Position numbers and translations under genes: made by a program. This document shows, piece after piece, positions 1 through 10,907 of a stretch of 64,000 bases of DNA. The stretch's first letter is position 1; each line of letters starts with the position of its first letter. The notes below the pieces were generated by a model, which made no database searches, was not told the origin of the DNA, and worked only from the letters and a program-made list of their open reading frames with translations. This stretch comes from Arthrobacter sp. UM1 (GTDB lineage: Bacteria; Actinomycetota; Actinomycetes; Actinomycetales; Micrococcaceae), in contig NZ_JACWAB010000001.1 in the NCBI RefSeq assembly GCF_020483305.1, positions 699,042 through 763,041 on the forward strand. Direction: 5' to 3'.

Positions 1-1692
1 CGAGCGGTTCACGAAGAAGCGCAGCGAATGCGTGCCGTCTCCGTTGTCCGCGAGCTTCAGGCGGGTGCTCGTGCCCTCGGCGGGGAGGGACTCGAGGACC
101 GCGGCGTCCTCGATGGCGTCTTCGACTTGGAAGGCCACGCGGTAGGACGGCGGGAAGGCCTCCCGCCATTCGTCCACGAGCTCGAGGGCCTGGCTGCGGC
201 CCGCGACGTCGGCGAAGCCCTCCGCCCACGAGCGCGCGGCGATGACGACCTTGCGCTCCAGGTCCGCCGGGTCCACCTGCTGCGGCGAGTCCGCGGTGAG
301 GCGGAGGCGGAAGAACATGCGGGTCAGGACCGACTCCGACATGGAGACGTCATAGGTGACGTCGCTCGACTTGAACTCCTCCTGGAGCACCTTCTGGATC
401 CGCAGGCGGACGCTCGTGGAGAAGCGGTCGCGCGGGAGGAAGACGAGGGCGGAGGCGAAGCGGCCGAACGCGTCCCGGCGGACGAAGAGGCGGGTGCGCC
501 GGCGCTCCTCGAGCTGGAGGATCCCCTTGACGAACTCGACGAGCTCGTCCTTGTCGATCTGGAAGAGCTCGTCCCGGGGGTAGGACTGGAGGATGGCGCG
601 GAGATTCGCGCCGGAGTGCGAGTTCGAGGCGAACCCGAAGTGCTGGTGGAGGTAGTCCTCCTTGGAGCGCAGGACCGGGATGGTGGAGACCGGCGCAGCG
701 TAGGCGCGCTGGGCGAAGAGGCCGATGAAGCGGCGCTCGCGCATGAGGGCGCCGTCCACGCCGTAGGTCTTGAGGCTGACGTAGTCCAGGTACGCGGGAC
801 GGTGCACCGTGGAGCGGCGGTTCGCCTTGGTCACGGTGAGCACGTTGTCATTCGTCGCGAGCTCGTAGGCGCGGTCGGAGAGGGCCCGTCCCACGGGAGA
901 GTCGTCATGACGGCTCATGATGCCGGCGCCGGTGCCGGGCACATTGACGAGCTGCTTCGAGCCGTCCTGCGGGAGGTCGTACTCGCGGTAGCCGAGGAAC
1001 ACGAAGTTGCCGTCCAGCATCCACTCGAACAGATCCCGCGCGTCACGGGCCGACTCCTGGTGCGGCCCGGGCTCGGCGGCCATCTCCATCGCGGCCCGGA
1101 CGGTGTCCTGGGCCAGCTCGCGCATGCGGTCCTGGTCTCGGTGCGCGCTCGCCACGTCGCCGAGCACCCGGCGGATGCCCTCGAGGAGCTGCTCCCGAGC
1201 GTCCGCTTCCACGGGAACCGTGAGCACGAGGGAGGCCCAGGACTCGAGCTGCTTGCGGTTGCCGGACTCCGGCGCTTCGATGACGGGCAGGACGGAGGTG
1301 TCTCCCGTGGCCATGCCGACGTAGGAGGAGGTCGTGGAGAGGCTGACGAGCCGGCCGTCCTCCGTGCGCTCGGCCAGGAAGATCGGGTGGGAGATCATCT
1401 CGATGCCGCCCCCGAAGCGGGCGGCCTCGGCGACCACCGAGTCGACGAGGAACGGCATGTCGTCGGCGACGGCGAAGATCGTGGCGTGCGGCGTCGTGGT
1501 GTCGACGTCGAGGAGGATCTCGCCTTCGGCGCGCTGCGAGGCGAGCTCGCGATGCTGCCGAGCGCGCGCGATGAGGGACTCGTCCCCGTGAGCCCGCCTG
1601 TCCTCCTCGGAGAGGTGCTCAAAGTAATGCTGCAAAAACTGGTTTTCTGCCTCATCCCGTCCGACGAGCGGCTCTGGACGTACGTCCTGCAT
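1..1692 (-). CDS. gdh: NAD-specific glutamate dehydrogenase, N-terminal part (runs off the window)
   Basis: The 564 visible codons match the N-terminal part of the large (roughly 1600-residue) NAD-dependent glutamate dehydrogenases, which deaminate glutamate to 2-oxoglutarate. Recognisable stretches are TPHATIFAVADDMPFLVDSV near residue 65, FLGYREY near residue 205, and a long regulatory region containing FVKGILQLEERRRTRLFVRR. The catalytic domain lies beyond the left edge. Translation starts at ATG 1692, where GGAGG sits about 7 nt upstream; an in-frame ATG at 1698 is too close to that site. No promoter was identified with confidence. Family confident; start fairly confident. Confidence 0.88.
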   Translation of the reverse strand, partial: MQDVRPEPLVGRDEAENQFLQHYFEHLSEEDRRAHGDESLIARARQHRELASQRAEGEILLDVDTTTPHATIFAVADDMPFLVDSVVAEAARFGGGIEMISHPIFLAERTEDGRLVSLSTTSSYVGMATGDTSVLPVIEAPESGNRKQLESWASLVLTVPVEADAREQLLEGIRRVLGDVASAHRDQDRMRELAQDTVRAAMEMAAEPGPHQESARDARDLFEWMLDGNFVFLGYREYDLPQDGSKQLVNVPGTGAGIMSRHDDSPVGRALSDRAYELATNDNVLTVTKANRRSTVHRPAYLDYVSLKTYGVDGALMRERRFIGLFAQRAYAAPVSTIPVLRSKEDYLHQHFGFASNSHSGANLRAILQSYPRDELFQIDKDELVEFVKGILQLEERRRTRLFVRRDAFGRFASALVFLPRDRFSTSVRLRIQKVLQEEFKSSDVTYDVSMSESVLTRMFFRLRLTADSPQQVDPADLERKVVIAARSWAEGFADVAGRSQALELVDEWREAFPPSYRVAFQVEDAIEDAAVLESLPAEGTSTRLKLADNGDGTHSLRFFVNRS

Positions 1693-2063
1693 CAACATGC
1701 CTCCGGCTGATTCATTCACCTGTAGAGCGACAGCCTCGTTGCTGGCGCACGCATCCGAGCCTACTCCGTTTTCCTCCTCGCGTCCGCCCGTGTCAGAGCA
1801 CTCGGCATGGAAACGCCGCGCGCCGCCCAGAAGGCTTCCATGGTCTGACCACAGGGGCTCCGCCCTCCGGTGCCCGAGGCCTCGCACCGCCGGCAGGCTC
1901 GACGCACAGATAGGAAGCAGAAATATCAATCTAGGAATTGAAAAATGTCATAGATCGTCATTTCTGATGGGCAAAGCAGTGGAACTCACGATCGTATTGA
2001 TATCGTTTCCGACAATCGACGGAGCAGCTGACGGGCCGCTCCCCCGGCACGAGGAGGTCCGCC
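1693..2063. other. Intergenic region between divergent gdh and LysM genes, with an AT-rich core
   Basis: This 371-bp gap holds no convincing gene. Its right half (about 1905-2020) is much more AT-rich than the surroundings. It contains inverted-repeat pairs: ATATCAAT at 1923-1930 with ATTGATAT at 1996-2003, and GATCGT at 1953-1958 with ACGATC at 1988-1993. It must carry the gdh promoter and probably that of the rightward genes. A TACGAT hexamer on the minus strand within the repeats could be a -10 element, but I see no good -35 partner. Confidence 0.5.
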
Positions 2064-2558
2064 ATGGCCGCAGACACGCAGCTGCTCGCCGTCGTCCGGC
2101 GTGCGGCCGGGCTGGCATGGGGACTCGCGGCGGCCTTCTGGGCGCTGGCCGCTCCCGGACTCTCGGAGCGAGGACCCGCAGGGGGCCTGGGCTCCTCGGC
2201 CGCCGCCTGCGTCTGTGCTCTCGGCGCCGTCTGCGCCGTCCGACGCGGCGCCCCGACGGCTGCCGCGCTGACGTCCCTGGGCCGGGCAGTCGGAGGCGCT
2301 GCGCTCGCGCGCTCAGGGCTGAAGAGCAGGCGCCCCGGAGACACCCCGTCCCGGAACCCGAAGATCGCGCTCGCCGCCGAGGGCGAATCCCTGTGGGACC
2401 TCGCCGAGCGCGTGCTGCGCGCTGAGGGCAGGCCCCTCCCCGCGGAGACCGCAGAGCTGTGGGAGGCGATGTGGGAGCAGAACCGCTGGGCCGTGGGAGA
2501 CCGCCCGGACCGACTCCCCGCGGAGACGCGCATCGTGATTCCCGCCCCGAGACCCTGA
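2064..2558 (+). CDS. Small membrane protein with C-terminal LysM-like domain
   Basis: This is a 164-residue protein. The N-terminal half has two hydrophobic segments (about residues 12-30 and 43-60), then a basic linker. The C-terminal 50 residues look like a LysM peptidoglycan-binding module: GESLWDLAERVL, then a W/NR segment, then a closing RIVIP. LysM modules bind N-acetylglucosamine in cell-wall glycan, so a membrane-anchored cell-wall role is inferred. GAGGAGG lies 6 nt before the ATG. It is followed after 39 bp by the Rv3235-like gene, likely co-transcribed. The LysM assignment is moderately sure; the function is unknown. Confidence 0.75.
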   Translation: MAADTQLLAVVRRAAGLAWGLAAAFWALAAPGLSERGPAGGLGSSAAACVCALGAVCAVRRGAPTAAALTSLGRAVGGAALARSGLKSRRPGDTPSRNPKIALAAEGESLWDLAERVLRAEGRPLPAETAELWEAMWEQNRWAVGDRPDRLPAETRIVIPAPRP

Positions 2559-2597
2559 CGGCAGCGCAGCCGTCATGACCAGAAAGGAGAAGGCGCC

Positions 2598-3005
2598 GTG
2601 AGCGATTCCGAGACCTGGACCGCAGCGCCGGCCGACACCGAGGCGCTCGAGGACCGGCCGCTCGTCCAGGCCGGGCCCTTCGCACGCGCGGCCGTGGCCG
2701 GCGTGCTCGAGGTGCTCGCCGGGGCCCGCCCCGTTCGACAGCTCGAGCACATCGCGTCCCCGTCCGTCATCGCGAAGATCGGGGCCCGGGCGGCCCTGCT
2801 CCGCGCGGCGATGGGGGCGATGACCGTCCGCTCCGGGCTCGGCTTCCGGCCGGCCCGCCTCGGGGCGGCCCGCATCTGCTGGGTCTCGCCCTGGATCGCG
2901 GAAGCGTGCATCGTGTGCCACTCCGACCTCGGAGCCCGCGCCTGCGCGCTCCGGCTCGAGAGGCGGAGGGGCCAGTGGACGGTGACGGCGCTCGAGCTCG
3001 GCTGA
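2598..3005 (+). CDS. Rv3235-like conserved actinobacterial protein
   Basis: A 135-residue protein starting at GTG, with AAAGGAG about 8 nt upstream. It resembles the small Rv3235 family found beside secA in many actinobacteria. Features are a helical middle with many alanines and arginines, and a C-terminal part with a WVSPWIAEACIVC segment and repeated arginines (ALRLERRRGQWTVTALEL). No catalytic motif, signal peptide or membrane segment is evident. It lies tail-to-tail with secA. The function of the family is not known to me; the assignment rests on length, C-terminal pattern and position. Confidence 0.7.
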   Translation: MSDSETWTAAPADTEALEDRPLVQAGPFARAAVAGVLEVLAGARPVRQLEHIASPSVIAKIGARAALLRAAMGAMTVRSGLGFRPARLGAARICWVSPWIAEACIVCHSDLGARACALRLERRRGQWTVTALELG

Positions 3006-3026
3006 GCCGAGGCCGTCACCCTCGGC
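3006..3026. terminator. Hairpin between convergent Rv3235-like gene and secA
   Basis: A perfect 7-bp stem (GCCGAGG / CCTCGGC) with a 7-nt loop lies between the two converging stop codons. There is no T-tract, so a bidirectional terminator role is plausible but unproven. Confidence 0.4.
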
Positions 3027-3035
3027 GAGGGGTTG

Positions 3036-5822
<2,787 letters not shown>

Positions 5823-5858
5823 GATGAGTTGCTCCCTGATGACGGTGGTGGTCCGCGC

Positions 5859-5892
5859 GCGCCGCGTGCGCTCCCCGTCCGGGGCGCGGCGC
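5859..5892 (-). promoter_or_regulatory. Strong stem-loop in the secA leader
   Basis: The secA leader can form an outer 8-bp stem (GCGCCGCG with CGCGGCGC) enclosing an inner CCCC/GGGG hairpin with a 4-nt loop; one side has a 6-nt bulge. It lies between the candidate -10 box and the ribosome binding site, so it would be in the mRNA. Translational or processing control is inferred only. Confidence 0.4.
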
Positions 5893-5911
5893 ACTCGGGC
5901 ACAGCTTGTCC

Positions 5912-5917
5912 AGTCTA
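5912..5917 (-). promoter_or_regulatory. Candidate secA -10 box overlapping the upstream stop codon
   Basis: TAGACT on the minus strand matches TANNNT, and its TAG is the stop codon of the upstream YcaQ-like gene. It would give a leader of roughly 85 nt. No good -35 hexamer was found at 16-18 bp. Confidence 0.4.
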
Positions 5918-7147
5918 CGTGTCCCGGCTCCAAGCTGCCGGAGGCTCTGCGGTCTGCATGCCGCCGTCCGGCCACCTGACCCTCTCCGCGCCGAGCCAGG
6001 CGGCGAGCCGTTCGCTCGCCGCGAGCGCCCTCTCCTCGGTCTCGGGCGACGACGACGGCTCCGCGTGAGCGGCCTCCACGCGCAGGGTCCCGGCGGCCCG
6101 ATCGAGGCGGACGTCCAGTCTCGCTGTGAACTCGGTCCCCTCGAGGAACGGCATGACGTAGTAGCCGAATCGCCGGCGCTCCGGCGGAACGTAGAACTCG
6201 AGCCGGTAGTGCATGCCCCACAGGTCGCGCAGCCGCCTCCTGTCGAAGACGAGCGAGTCGAAAGGGCTGAGCAGCGCGTCCGGCCCGCTCCCTCTCAGAA
6301 GTCCCGCTCCGGGAGATCGGTACCAGTCCTGCCGCAGGCCCTCGACCCGCACTCGCTCGGCTTCGCCCTCGGCCGCCATCCGCTCGAGCGCCGTCTTGGT
6401 CTCGGCCACGGGGATGCGGAAGTAGTCGGCGACGCTCGAGGCGCTGGCGACTCCGAGCGCCCTCAGCGCCCGCCCCGCCAGAATCCGCACCGCGTCCGGG
6501 CGCGGCGGGACGTCGACGCTCTCGAGGAGTCGGCCCGCCGGCGCGTACTCCCGCTCGAACTGGGCGTTCCTGCGGGCTGCGAGCACCTCCCCCTGCTCGA
6601 AGAGCCCGCCGAGGGCGTGCTTGAGCGGCGCCCAGTTCCAGCCCCAGTGGCCCCGGTCCCGGCGTGCCTCGACGTCGAGCGCCGCGGCGATCTGCCTGCT
6701 GGTCATCGGGGTCCGGGAGCGGGCGAGGACGTCGAGGATGAGGGGCACGAGCTCCTCCTGCTCCTCGGGCGCATCGCTGACCGAGGCCCAGGCTCTGCTC
6801 TGCACAGCGCGCAGCGGCCCGTAGAGCTCTCGAGGCACGATCGAGGCCTCATGGGCCCAGTACTCGAGGAACGGCCGAGGGGCCCGTTCGTGGAGACGGT
6901 CGAGCGCACGCGTGTCGTAGGGGCCGAGCCGGGAGAAGAGCGGAAGGTAGTGCAATCGGGCGACCGCCGTGACCGAGTCGATCTGGAGCACGCCGAGAGC
7001 CTCCAGGACGGGACGGATCCTCCGGCGGGCGGCGGACTCGCTCGCTGGGGGCCTCGAGGAGAACCTCTGGGCGGCCAGCATGGTCCGGCGGGCCTCGTCG
7101 AGGGAGAGCACCGGCGTCCCGGAGGCGGCGGGGAGGGTGGGGCTCAC
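5915..7147 (-). CDS. YcaQ-like winged-helix DNA-binding protein (AlkX/YcaQ family)
   Basis: A 410-residue protein of the winged-helix family that includes E. coli YcaQ, a DNA glycosylase for interstrand crosslinks, and many uncharacterised homologues. Family-typical stretches are [37 protein letters not shown], a central [18 protein letters not shown] helix-turn-helix-like segment, and [27 protein letters not shown] followed by [11 protein letters not shown]. The GTG start at 7147 has AAGGAG about 7 nt upstream; codons further upstream belong to the hpf terminator region. A DNA-repair role is inferred from family knowledge. Its stop overlaps the candidate secA -10 box. Confidence 0.82.
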   Translation of the reverse strand: MSPTLPAASGTPVLSLDEARRTMLAAQRFSSRPPASESAARRRIRPVLEALGVLQIDSVTAVARLHYLPLFSRLGPYDTRALDRLHERAPRPFLEYWAHEASIVPRELYGPLRAVQSRAWASVSDAPEEQEELVPLILDVLARSRTPMTSRQIAAALDVEARRDRGHWGWNWAPLKHALGGLFEQGEVLAARRNAQFEREYAPAGRLLESVDVPPRPDAVRILAGRALRALGVASASSVADYFRIPVAETKTALERMAAEGEAERVRVEGLRQDWYRSPGAGLLRGSGPDALLSPFDSLVFDRRRLRDLWGMHYRLEFYVPPERRRFGYYVMPFLEGTEFTARLDVRLDRAAGTLRVEAAHAEPSSSPETEERALAASERLAAWLGAERVRWPDGGMQTAEPPAAWSRDT

Positions 7148-7186
7148 GGGGGCTCTCCTTGCTGGAGCGGGAGGATTCTGACGGCA

Positions 7187-7216
7187 GGAGGGGGACGGCC
7201 CGGGCCGTCCCCCTCC
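7187..7216 (-). terminator. Perfect 30-bp palindrome downstream of hpf
   Basis: A perfect 30-bp palindrome (GGAGGGGGACGGCCC and its complement) lies 15 bp after the hpf stop codon and 40 bp before the YcaQ-like start. It would fold into a very stable hairpin. It has no T-tract, so it may act as a terminator or mRNA 3'-end protector. Confidence 0.6.
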
Positions 7217-7230
7217 CTCGGTTCCGGGGC

Positions 7231-7887
7231 TCAGCTGGCCCGGTACTCGAGCGTCTGGCTTGTGCTGCCGCCGGACTGGGACTCCTCGAGGCACAGCATG
7301 CCGTAGGTCATGCCCGCCCTGCGGTAGACGACGGCGTTCTGGCCGGACTCGGCATCCCGGAACACGTAGAAGTCGTGCCCCACGAGCTCCATCGCGTCCA
7401 CGGCGTCGTCGACGCTCATGGGGGTGGCGGGGAACACCTTGCGCCGGATGAGAACCGGGGCCGATCCCTCGGCCGGCTCCTGCCGTTCCGTCTGGGCAAC
7501 CTGCTCCGCGAGCGGGCGGCCCGAGTCCACCGGCGTCAGAGCCGCCGTCTTGTCGTGGACCGCGGCCGGCGTGTGGCGGCCGTGGTGCACCTTCCTCCGG
7601 TCGTGCGCCCGGCGCAGGCGCTCCAGAAGCTTCCCGTACGCCGCGTCGAAGGCGGCGAACTTGTCTCCGGCCTTGGCCTCGCTCCGGATGACCGGACCGC
7701 GTCCGACGACGGTGAGCTCGACCGTCATGGTGCCCTCAGACGTCTTCGAGTGGCCTTCCTGCGTCACCTTCGCCTCGATCTTCTGAGGCTTGTCGGCGAG
7801 CTTCTCGATCTTCTCCGTCTTCTCGTTCACGTAGTCGCGGAAGCGGTCCGAGACGGTGACGTTGCGACCGGAAATCTGGAATTCCAT
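7231..7887 (-). CDS. hpf: Long-form ribosome hibernation promoting factor
   Basis: A 218-residue long-form HPF, which binds the 30S decoding region and promotes formation of inactive 100S dimers in slow growth or stress. The N-terminal S30AE domain (residues 1-105) begins MEFQISGRNVTVSDRFRDYV. A charged linker follows, then the C-terminal dimerisation domain from about residue 155 (RKVFPATPMSVDDAVDAMEL, then NVVYRR-type GQNAVVYRRAGMTYGML). GGAGGG lies 5 nt before the ATG. It sits between comF and secA as in other actinobacteria. Its promoter shares an unusual architecture with the TPM/PspA unit, which suggests common stress control. Confidence 0.95.
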   Translation of the reverse strand: MEFQISGRNVTVSDRFRDYVNEKTEKIEKLADKPQKIEAKVTQEGHSKTSEGTMTVELTVVGRGPVIRSEAKAGDKFAAFDAAYGKLLERLRRAHDRRKVHHGRHTPAAVHDKTAALTPVDSGRPLAEQVAQTERQEPAEGSAPVLIRRKVFPATPMSVDDAVDAMELVGHDFYVFRDAESGQNAVVYRRAGMTYGMLCLEESQSGGSTSQTLEYRAS

Positions 7888-7974
7888 GGTGCCCTCCAGC
7901 TCTGAACGTGCTGCGGCAGGAGACCGGCTGATCGGCCTTCCGCCGATGAGCCTCTGTGACGAAGCCCATACTCA

Positions 7975-8000
7975 ACTCTATGCCTCCCGGCCTGGGAATT
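7975..8000 (-). promoter_or_regulatory. hpf promoter: AATTCCCAGG-N10-TAGAGT
   Basis: On the minus strand AATTCCCAGG (8000-7991) is followed by exactly 10 nt and TAGAGT (7980-7975). The same element and spacing occur before the TPM gene at 21382-21407. The hexamer predicts a leader of about 80 nt. The conserved decamer is not at canonical -35 spacing, so it is more likely an activator or alternative-sigma element. Confidence 0.5.
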
Positions 8001-8021
8001 CACCAGGTCTTCGCAGCCCGT

Positions 8022-8978
8022 TCACCCGGATCGGCGCAGGCCTTCTCGGACACGCATCCCGCCCGGACACGCGTCTTGACGGGGATCACCCGAGCCTGAC
8101 GGCGTTGCCGCCTCGTGCTCTTCCTTCCCGTCCGGCGCCCCGCTCCCCCGGGCCGCCAGCGCCGTCACCACCTCGCACGGGGCATGCGAGGCCTCCGCGA
8201 GGGCCCGGCAGACCGCGGCGGCCGTGGCGCCGGTGGTGAGCACGTCGTCTGCCACGAGGATGCGCTCGGCTCCCGCGACGGCTCCTGCCCAGCGCGGATC
8301 CGTCTCGAAGGCGCTCCTCAGGCGGACGGCCCGGGCCCGGGCCCCCAGCCCTTTCTGCCCGGAGGCATGCCGCCCCGCCATCCCCGCGCCGCGCTGTCCC
8401 GTCAGCACTGTCTGCCAGCGTCTGCGGCGCCGTACCGCGGGGGCAATGGCGACGCCGGGGAACGCCTGAGCGGCTCGGTCCAGAAGGAGGTCGAGCGGGT
8501 CATAGCCCCGCTTGACGGCCGCTCGGAGGGTTCCCGGGACCGGGACGAGGACGTCTCCCGGCCCCGCTCCCGCCGCCCCGAGCGCGGCGGACAGGAACCC
8601 GCCCATGTCGTGGGCAAGGGATGTGACCCCGCGCGATTTGAAGGTGAGCATGAGAGCGGCTCGCTCATGCGAGTACTCCCCTCCGGCCCAGGCCCGCACA
8701 GGCTCCCCGTCCTCCGCGAGGGGAAGAGAGCCGGCGCCGTGCTCCGCTCGCCGTCCGAGTGGGCGCAGCTCCTCGGCCTTCCGCTCGCGGCACTCGGGGC
8801 AGAGCGGACCGTCCGCTCCTGCGCAGAGCAGGCACGGCGCCGGGACGAGCGCCTCGAAGACGGCCGCGAGGCAGCGGCCGAGCGGCGCGAAGGCCGCGCG
8901 GGCCGCGGCGGCAGTCCGGGCGGCGAGACCCTGGATCCGGCCGCGGGGACCGATCCAGAGCAGGTGCAGAGCGTCCAT
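8022..8978 (-). CDS. ComF-family phosphoribosyltransferase-like protein
   Basis: A 318-residue protein of the ComF/GntX family. Near residue 48 it has a small zinc-ribbon-like CLLCAGADGPLCPEC. The C-terminal phosphoribosyltransferase domain carries the PRPP-binding loop RILVADDVLTTGATAAAVC and upstream VLVPVPGTLRAAVKRGYDPLDLL. In Gram-positive bacteria ComF supports DNA uptake; in most actinobacteria the biological role is unproven. It follows lpqB and precedes hpf. I start it at ATG 8978, with a GGAGG only 1 nt away, so a TTG start at 9017 in the same frame remains possible. Confidence 0.85.
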   Translation of the reverse strand: MDALHLLWIGPRGRIQGLAARTAAAARAAFAPLGRCLAAVFEALVPAPCLLCAGADGPLCPECRERKAEELRPLGRRAEHGAGSLPLAEDGEPVRAWAGGEYSHERAALMLTFKSRGVTSLAHDMGGFLSAALGAAGAGPGDVLVPVPGTLRAAVKRGYDPLDLLLDRAAQAFPGVAIAPAVRRRRRWQTVLTGQRGAGMAGRHASGQKGLGARARAVRLRSAFETDPRWAGAVAGAERILVADDVLTTGATAAAVCRALAEASHAPCEVVTALAARGSGAPDGKEEHEAATPSGSGDPRQDACPGGMRVREGLRRSG

Positions 8979-9119
8979 GCCTCCACCTTCGCCCGGACAC
9001 CGATCCTGTGGGCCCAAGGGACGGCGAACGTGGACTTCTCGCCCGGAAAGCGCCCATTGTCCACAAGGACGGCCGGACTCAGGGCCGGGGCAGGGGGCAG
9101 GGGAACGCCTGCCGCGGGC

Positions 9120-10907
9120 TCAGCCCGTGAAGTTGAGGCCGGCCACGTACGCCTTCGACTCGTACCAGGCGTTGCTGAAACGGTAGTACGCCTGGCCGTT
9201 GGAGACGAGGTAGATGTCGTCCGACGTGGCGCCCACCGAGAGTCCGGTGACGCCCGCCTGAGCTCCGAGAACCTCTTCGGGTCCGCTCGGGCCCACGATC
9301 GTCGGCGTCGTCTCGCCCTTCGAGCTGACCCGGGCCACCACCAGACGGGAGTCGCTCAGCCACCTCACCGACGTGAAATCGCCAGAGCCCGCGTGCAGCT
9401 CCTCGCCCCGGGTCAGGGAGGAGGGGACTCCGTCGTCGGCACGGGTGACCGCGGCGAGGAACAGATGGCTCTTGCCGTCCTTCTGCGCCACGACGGCGGC
9501 CCGGACGCCGTCCCTGGCCATGCGCAGGCTCGTCACCGTGTAGCCCTTCAGCCAGTCGGCTTCGACGTCCACTCCCGTCTCTGCGGCGCCTCCGGGGGCG
9601 ACCGCCCGAACCGTCTGGCCGTCGCCGGACGCGGGCGTCACCACGGTCCAGAGCCAGTTCGACGGGTCGAAGGAGGGCGGGGTCAGCTGCTTGCCCTGCT
9701 GGGCCAGGACCACTTCGCGCCCGGGCCCCGTGGAGAGCAGCTGGGTTCCCGAGCCGTTGAGGAACGCGAACTGCTTCTTCGTGTAGGAGACCGCAGGCGC
9801 CCGGGGCGCGTAGCCCGCCGTGTTCGGGACCTGCGAGATGGAGCGGACGCTGTTCTGCTCATACCAGACGAGCTGGTCCTTCGAGACGGCCACCTGCGGC
9901 CCCTCGACGCGCGGGTTCGGCGCGAGCTCGATGAAGCCCTCCGCGCCTCCCGCCTGCTCCGGCACGGGACGGGCGTCCGTCTTGAGCTGGACGCCCTCGA
10001 TGCCGCGCATGCCGACGAGCGACATGGACAGCTGCTGTTTCAGCTGCAGCCGCTGAAGCGGCTTGAGGCCGTTCCAGTAGCTCGAGGACAGATCCACCTG
10101 GGCGGTCTTGTCCTCGACGGCGACGGCGGGGTTCGCGAGCTTGGCTCCCGAGCCGAGAGCCGTGGCCACGGCCCCCTTCAGGTGGGGAGCCGGCCCGGCG
10201 AGGATCGCGTTGACCACGCTCGTGGCCTTCGAGGGGGACTTGAGGAACCACCGCGAGTCCGCAACGGCGTGCGAGTAGTCCGGGGAGTAGAAGTAGATGT
10301 CCCTCTGCTCGATGAGGTTCTTGGCGTCCGAGGAGGAGATGAGGATTCCGCTCGGCAGCCCGCTGATCCGGTACTCCCCGTTCTCCTTCGCGAGCGTGAA
10401 CGTCTCCGTGCGCGGCAAGCTGCTCTGGACGTCCTTTCGGAGGCCGTTCTCGTCGATCTCGGCGATGGGCTGGAACTGCACCGTGAACCGTTCCGGGTCC
10501 TCGGTCGGGTTGATCCGCGGGTAGGTGTCGTAGACCGTCGTCTTCTTCTCCGGCCGCCACGCGCCGCGCGCGGACGAGGTGAGGAACTCCTTCGCGTGGT
10601 CGAAGCTCTCCTGGGACCCCTTGTTGGCGTCGAGGAACCCCTCGAGCACCTTCTCCGGCGCCATGCCCTCGCTGGGGCCGGCGAGGCGGTACTGGTAGTC
10701 CGAGTCCTGCTCCCCCTTCCGCGTCTCGATCTCCCGGACCGAGGAGGACTGCGGGATGCGCGCGCAGCCGGACACCAGGGAGACGGCGAGCAGGGCCGCC
10801 AGCACGGCGCGCACACGGCGGCCGACGCGGGGCCGGCCCGCTCGAGCACGGCGCGCCGGGCGCTGCCCGGCCGCTGCCGGCCCGTCGAGGCCGTGGTTCC
10901 GGTTCAT
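9120..10907 (-). CDS. lpqB: Lipoprotein LpqB
   Basis: A 595-residue lipoprotein with an arginine-rich N-terminus, a hydrophobic segment and the lipobox LVSGC near residue 50. A GerMN-like domain (about residues 60-330) is followed by a beta-propeller-like C-terminal half. LpqB is the accessory lipoprotein of the MtrAB system: in mycobacteria it contacts MtrB and affects cell-wall homeostasis and division. Its ATG overlaps the mtrB stop as ATGA, so the two are translationally coupled. Family and context agree. Confidence 0.95.
   Translation of the reverse strand: MNRNHGLDGPAAAGQRPARRARAGRPRVGRRVRAVLAALLAVSLVSGCARIPQSSSVREIETRKGEQDSDYQYRLAGPSEGMAPEKVLEGFLDANKGSQESFDHAKEFLTSSARGAWRPEKKTTVYDTYPRINPTEDPERFTVQFQPIAEIDENGLRKDVQSSLPRTETFTLAKENGEYRISGLPSGILISSSDAKNLIEQRDIYFYSPDYSHAVADSRWFLKSPSKATSVVNAILAGPAPHLKGAVATALGSGAKLANPAVAVEDKTAQVDLSSSYWNGLKPLQRLQLKQQLSMSLVGMRGIEGVQLKTDARPVPEQAGGAEGFIELAPNPRVEGPQVAVSKDQLVWYEQNSVRSISQVPNTAGYAPRAPAVSYTKKQFAFLNGSGTQLLSTGPGREVVLAQQGKQLTPPSFDPSNWLWTVVTPASGDGQTVRAVAPGGAAETGVDVEADWLKGYTVTSLRMARDGVRAAVVAQKDGKSHLFLAAVTRADDGVPSSLTRGEELHAGSGDFTSVRWLSDSRLVVARVSSKGETTPTIVGPSGPEEVLGAQAGVTGLSVGATSDDIYLVSNGQAYYRFSNAWYESKAYVAGLNFTG

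Noticed and set aside
28..1710. Long plus-strand open frame (560 codons) opposite gdh
   Set aside because: It is an antisense shadow created by high GC; the minus strand carries clear NAD-glutamate dehydrogenase homology and a ribosome site.
5823..6221. Upstream extension of secA in the same frame
   Set aside because: The extra 133 codons overlap the YcaQ-like gene and show no SecA homology; GTG 5822 has a good ribosome site.
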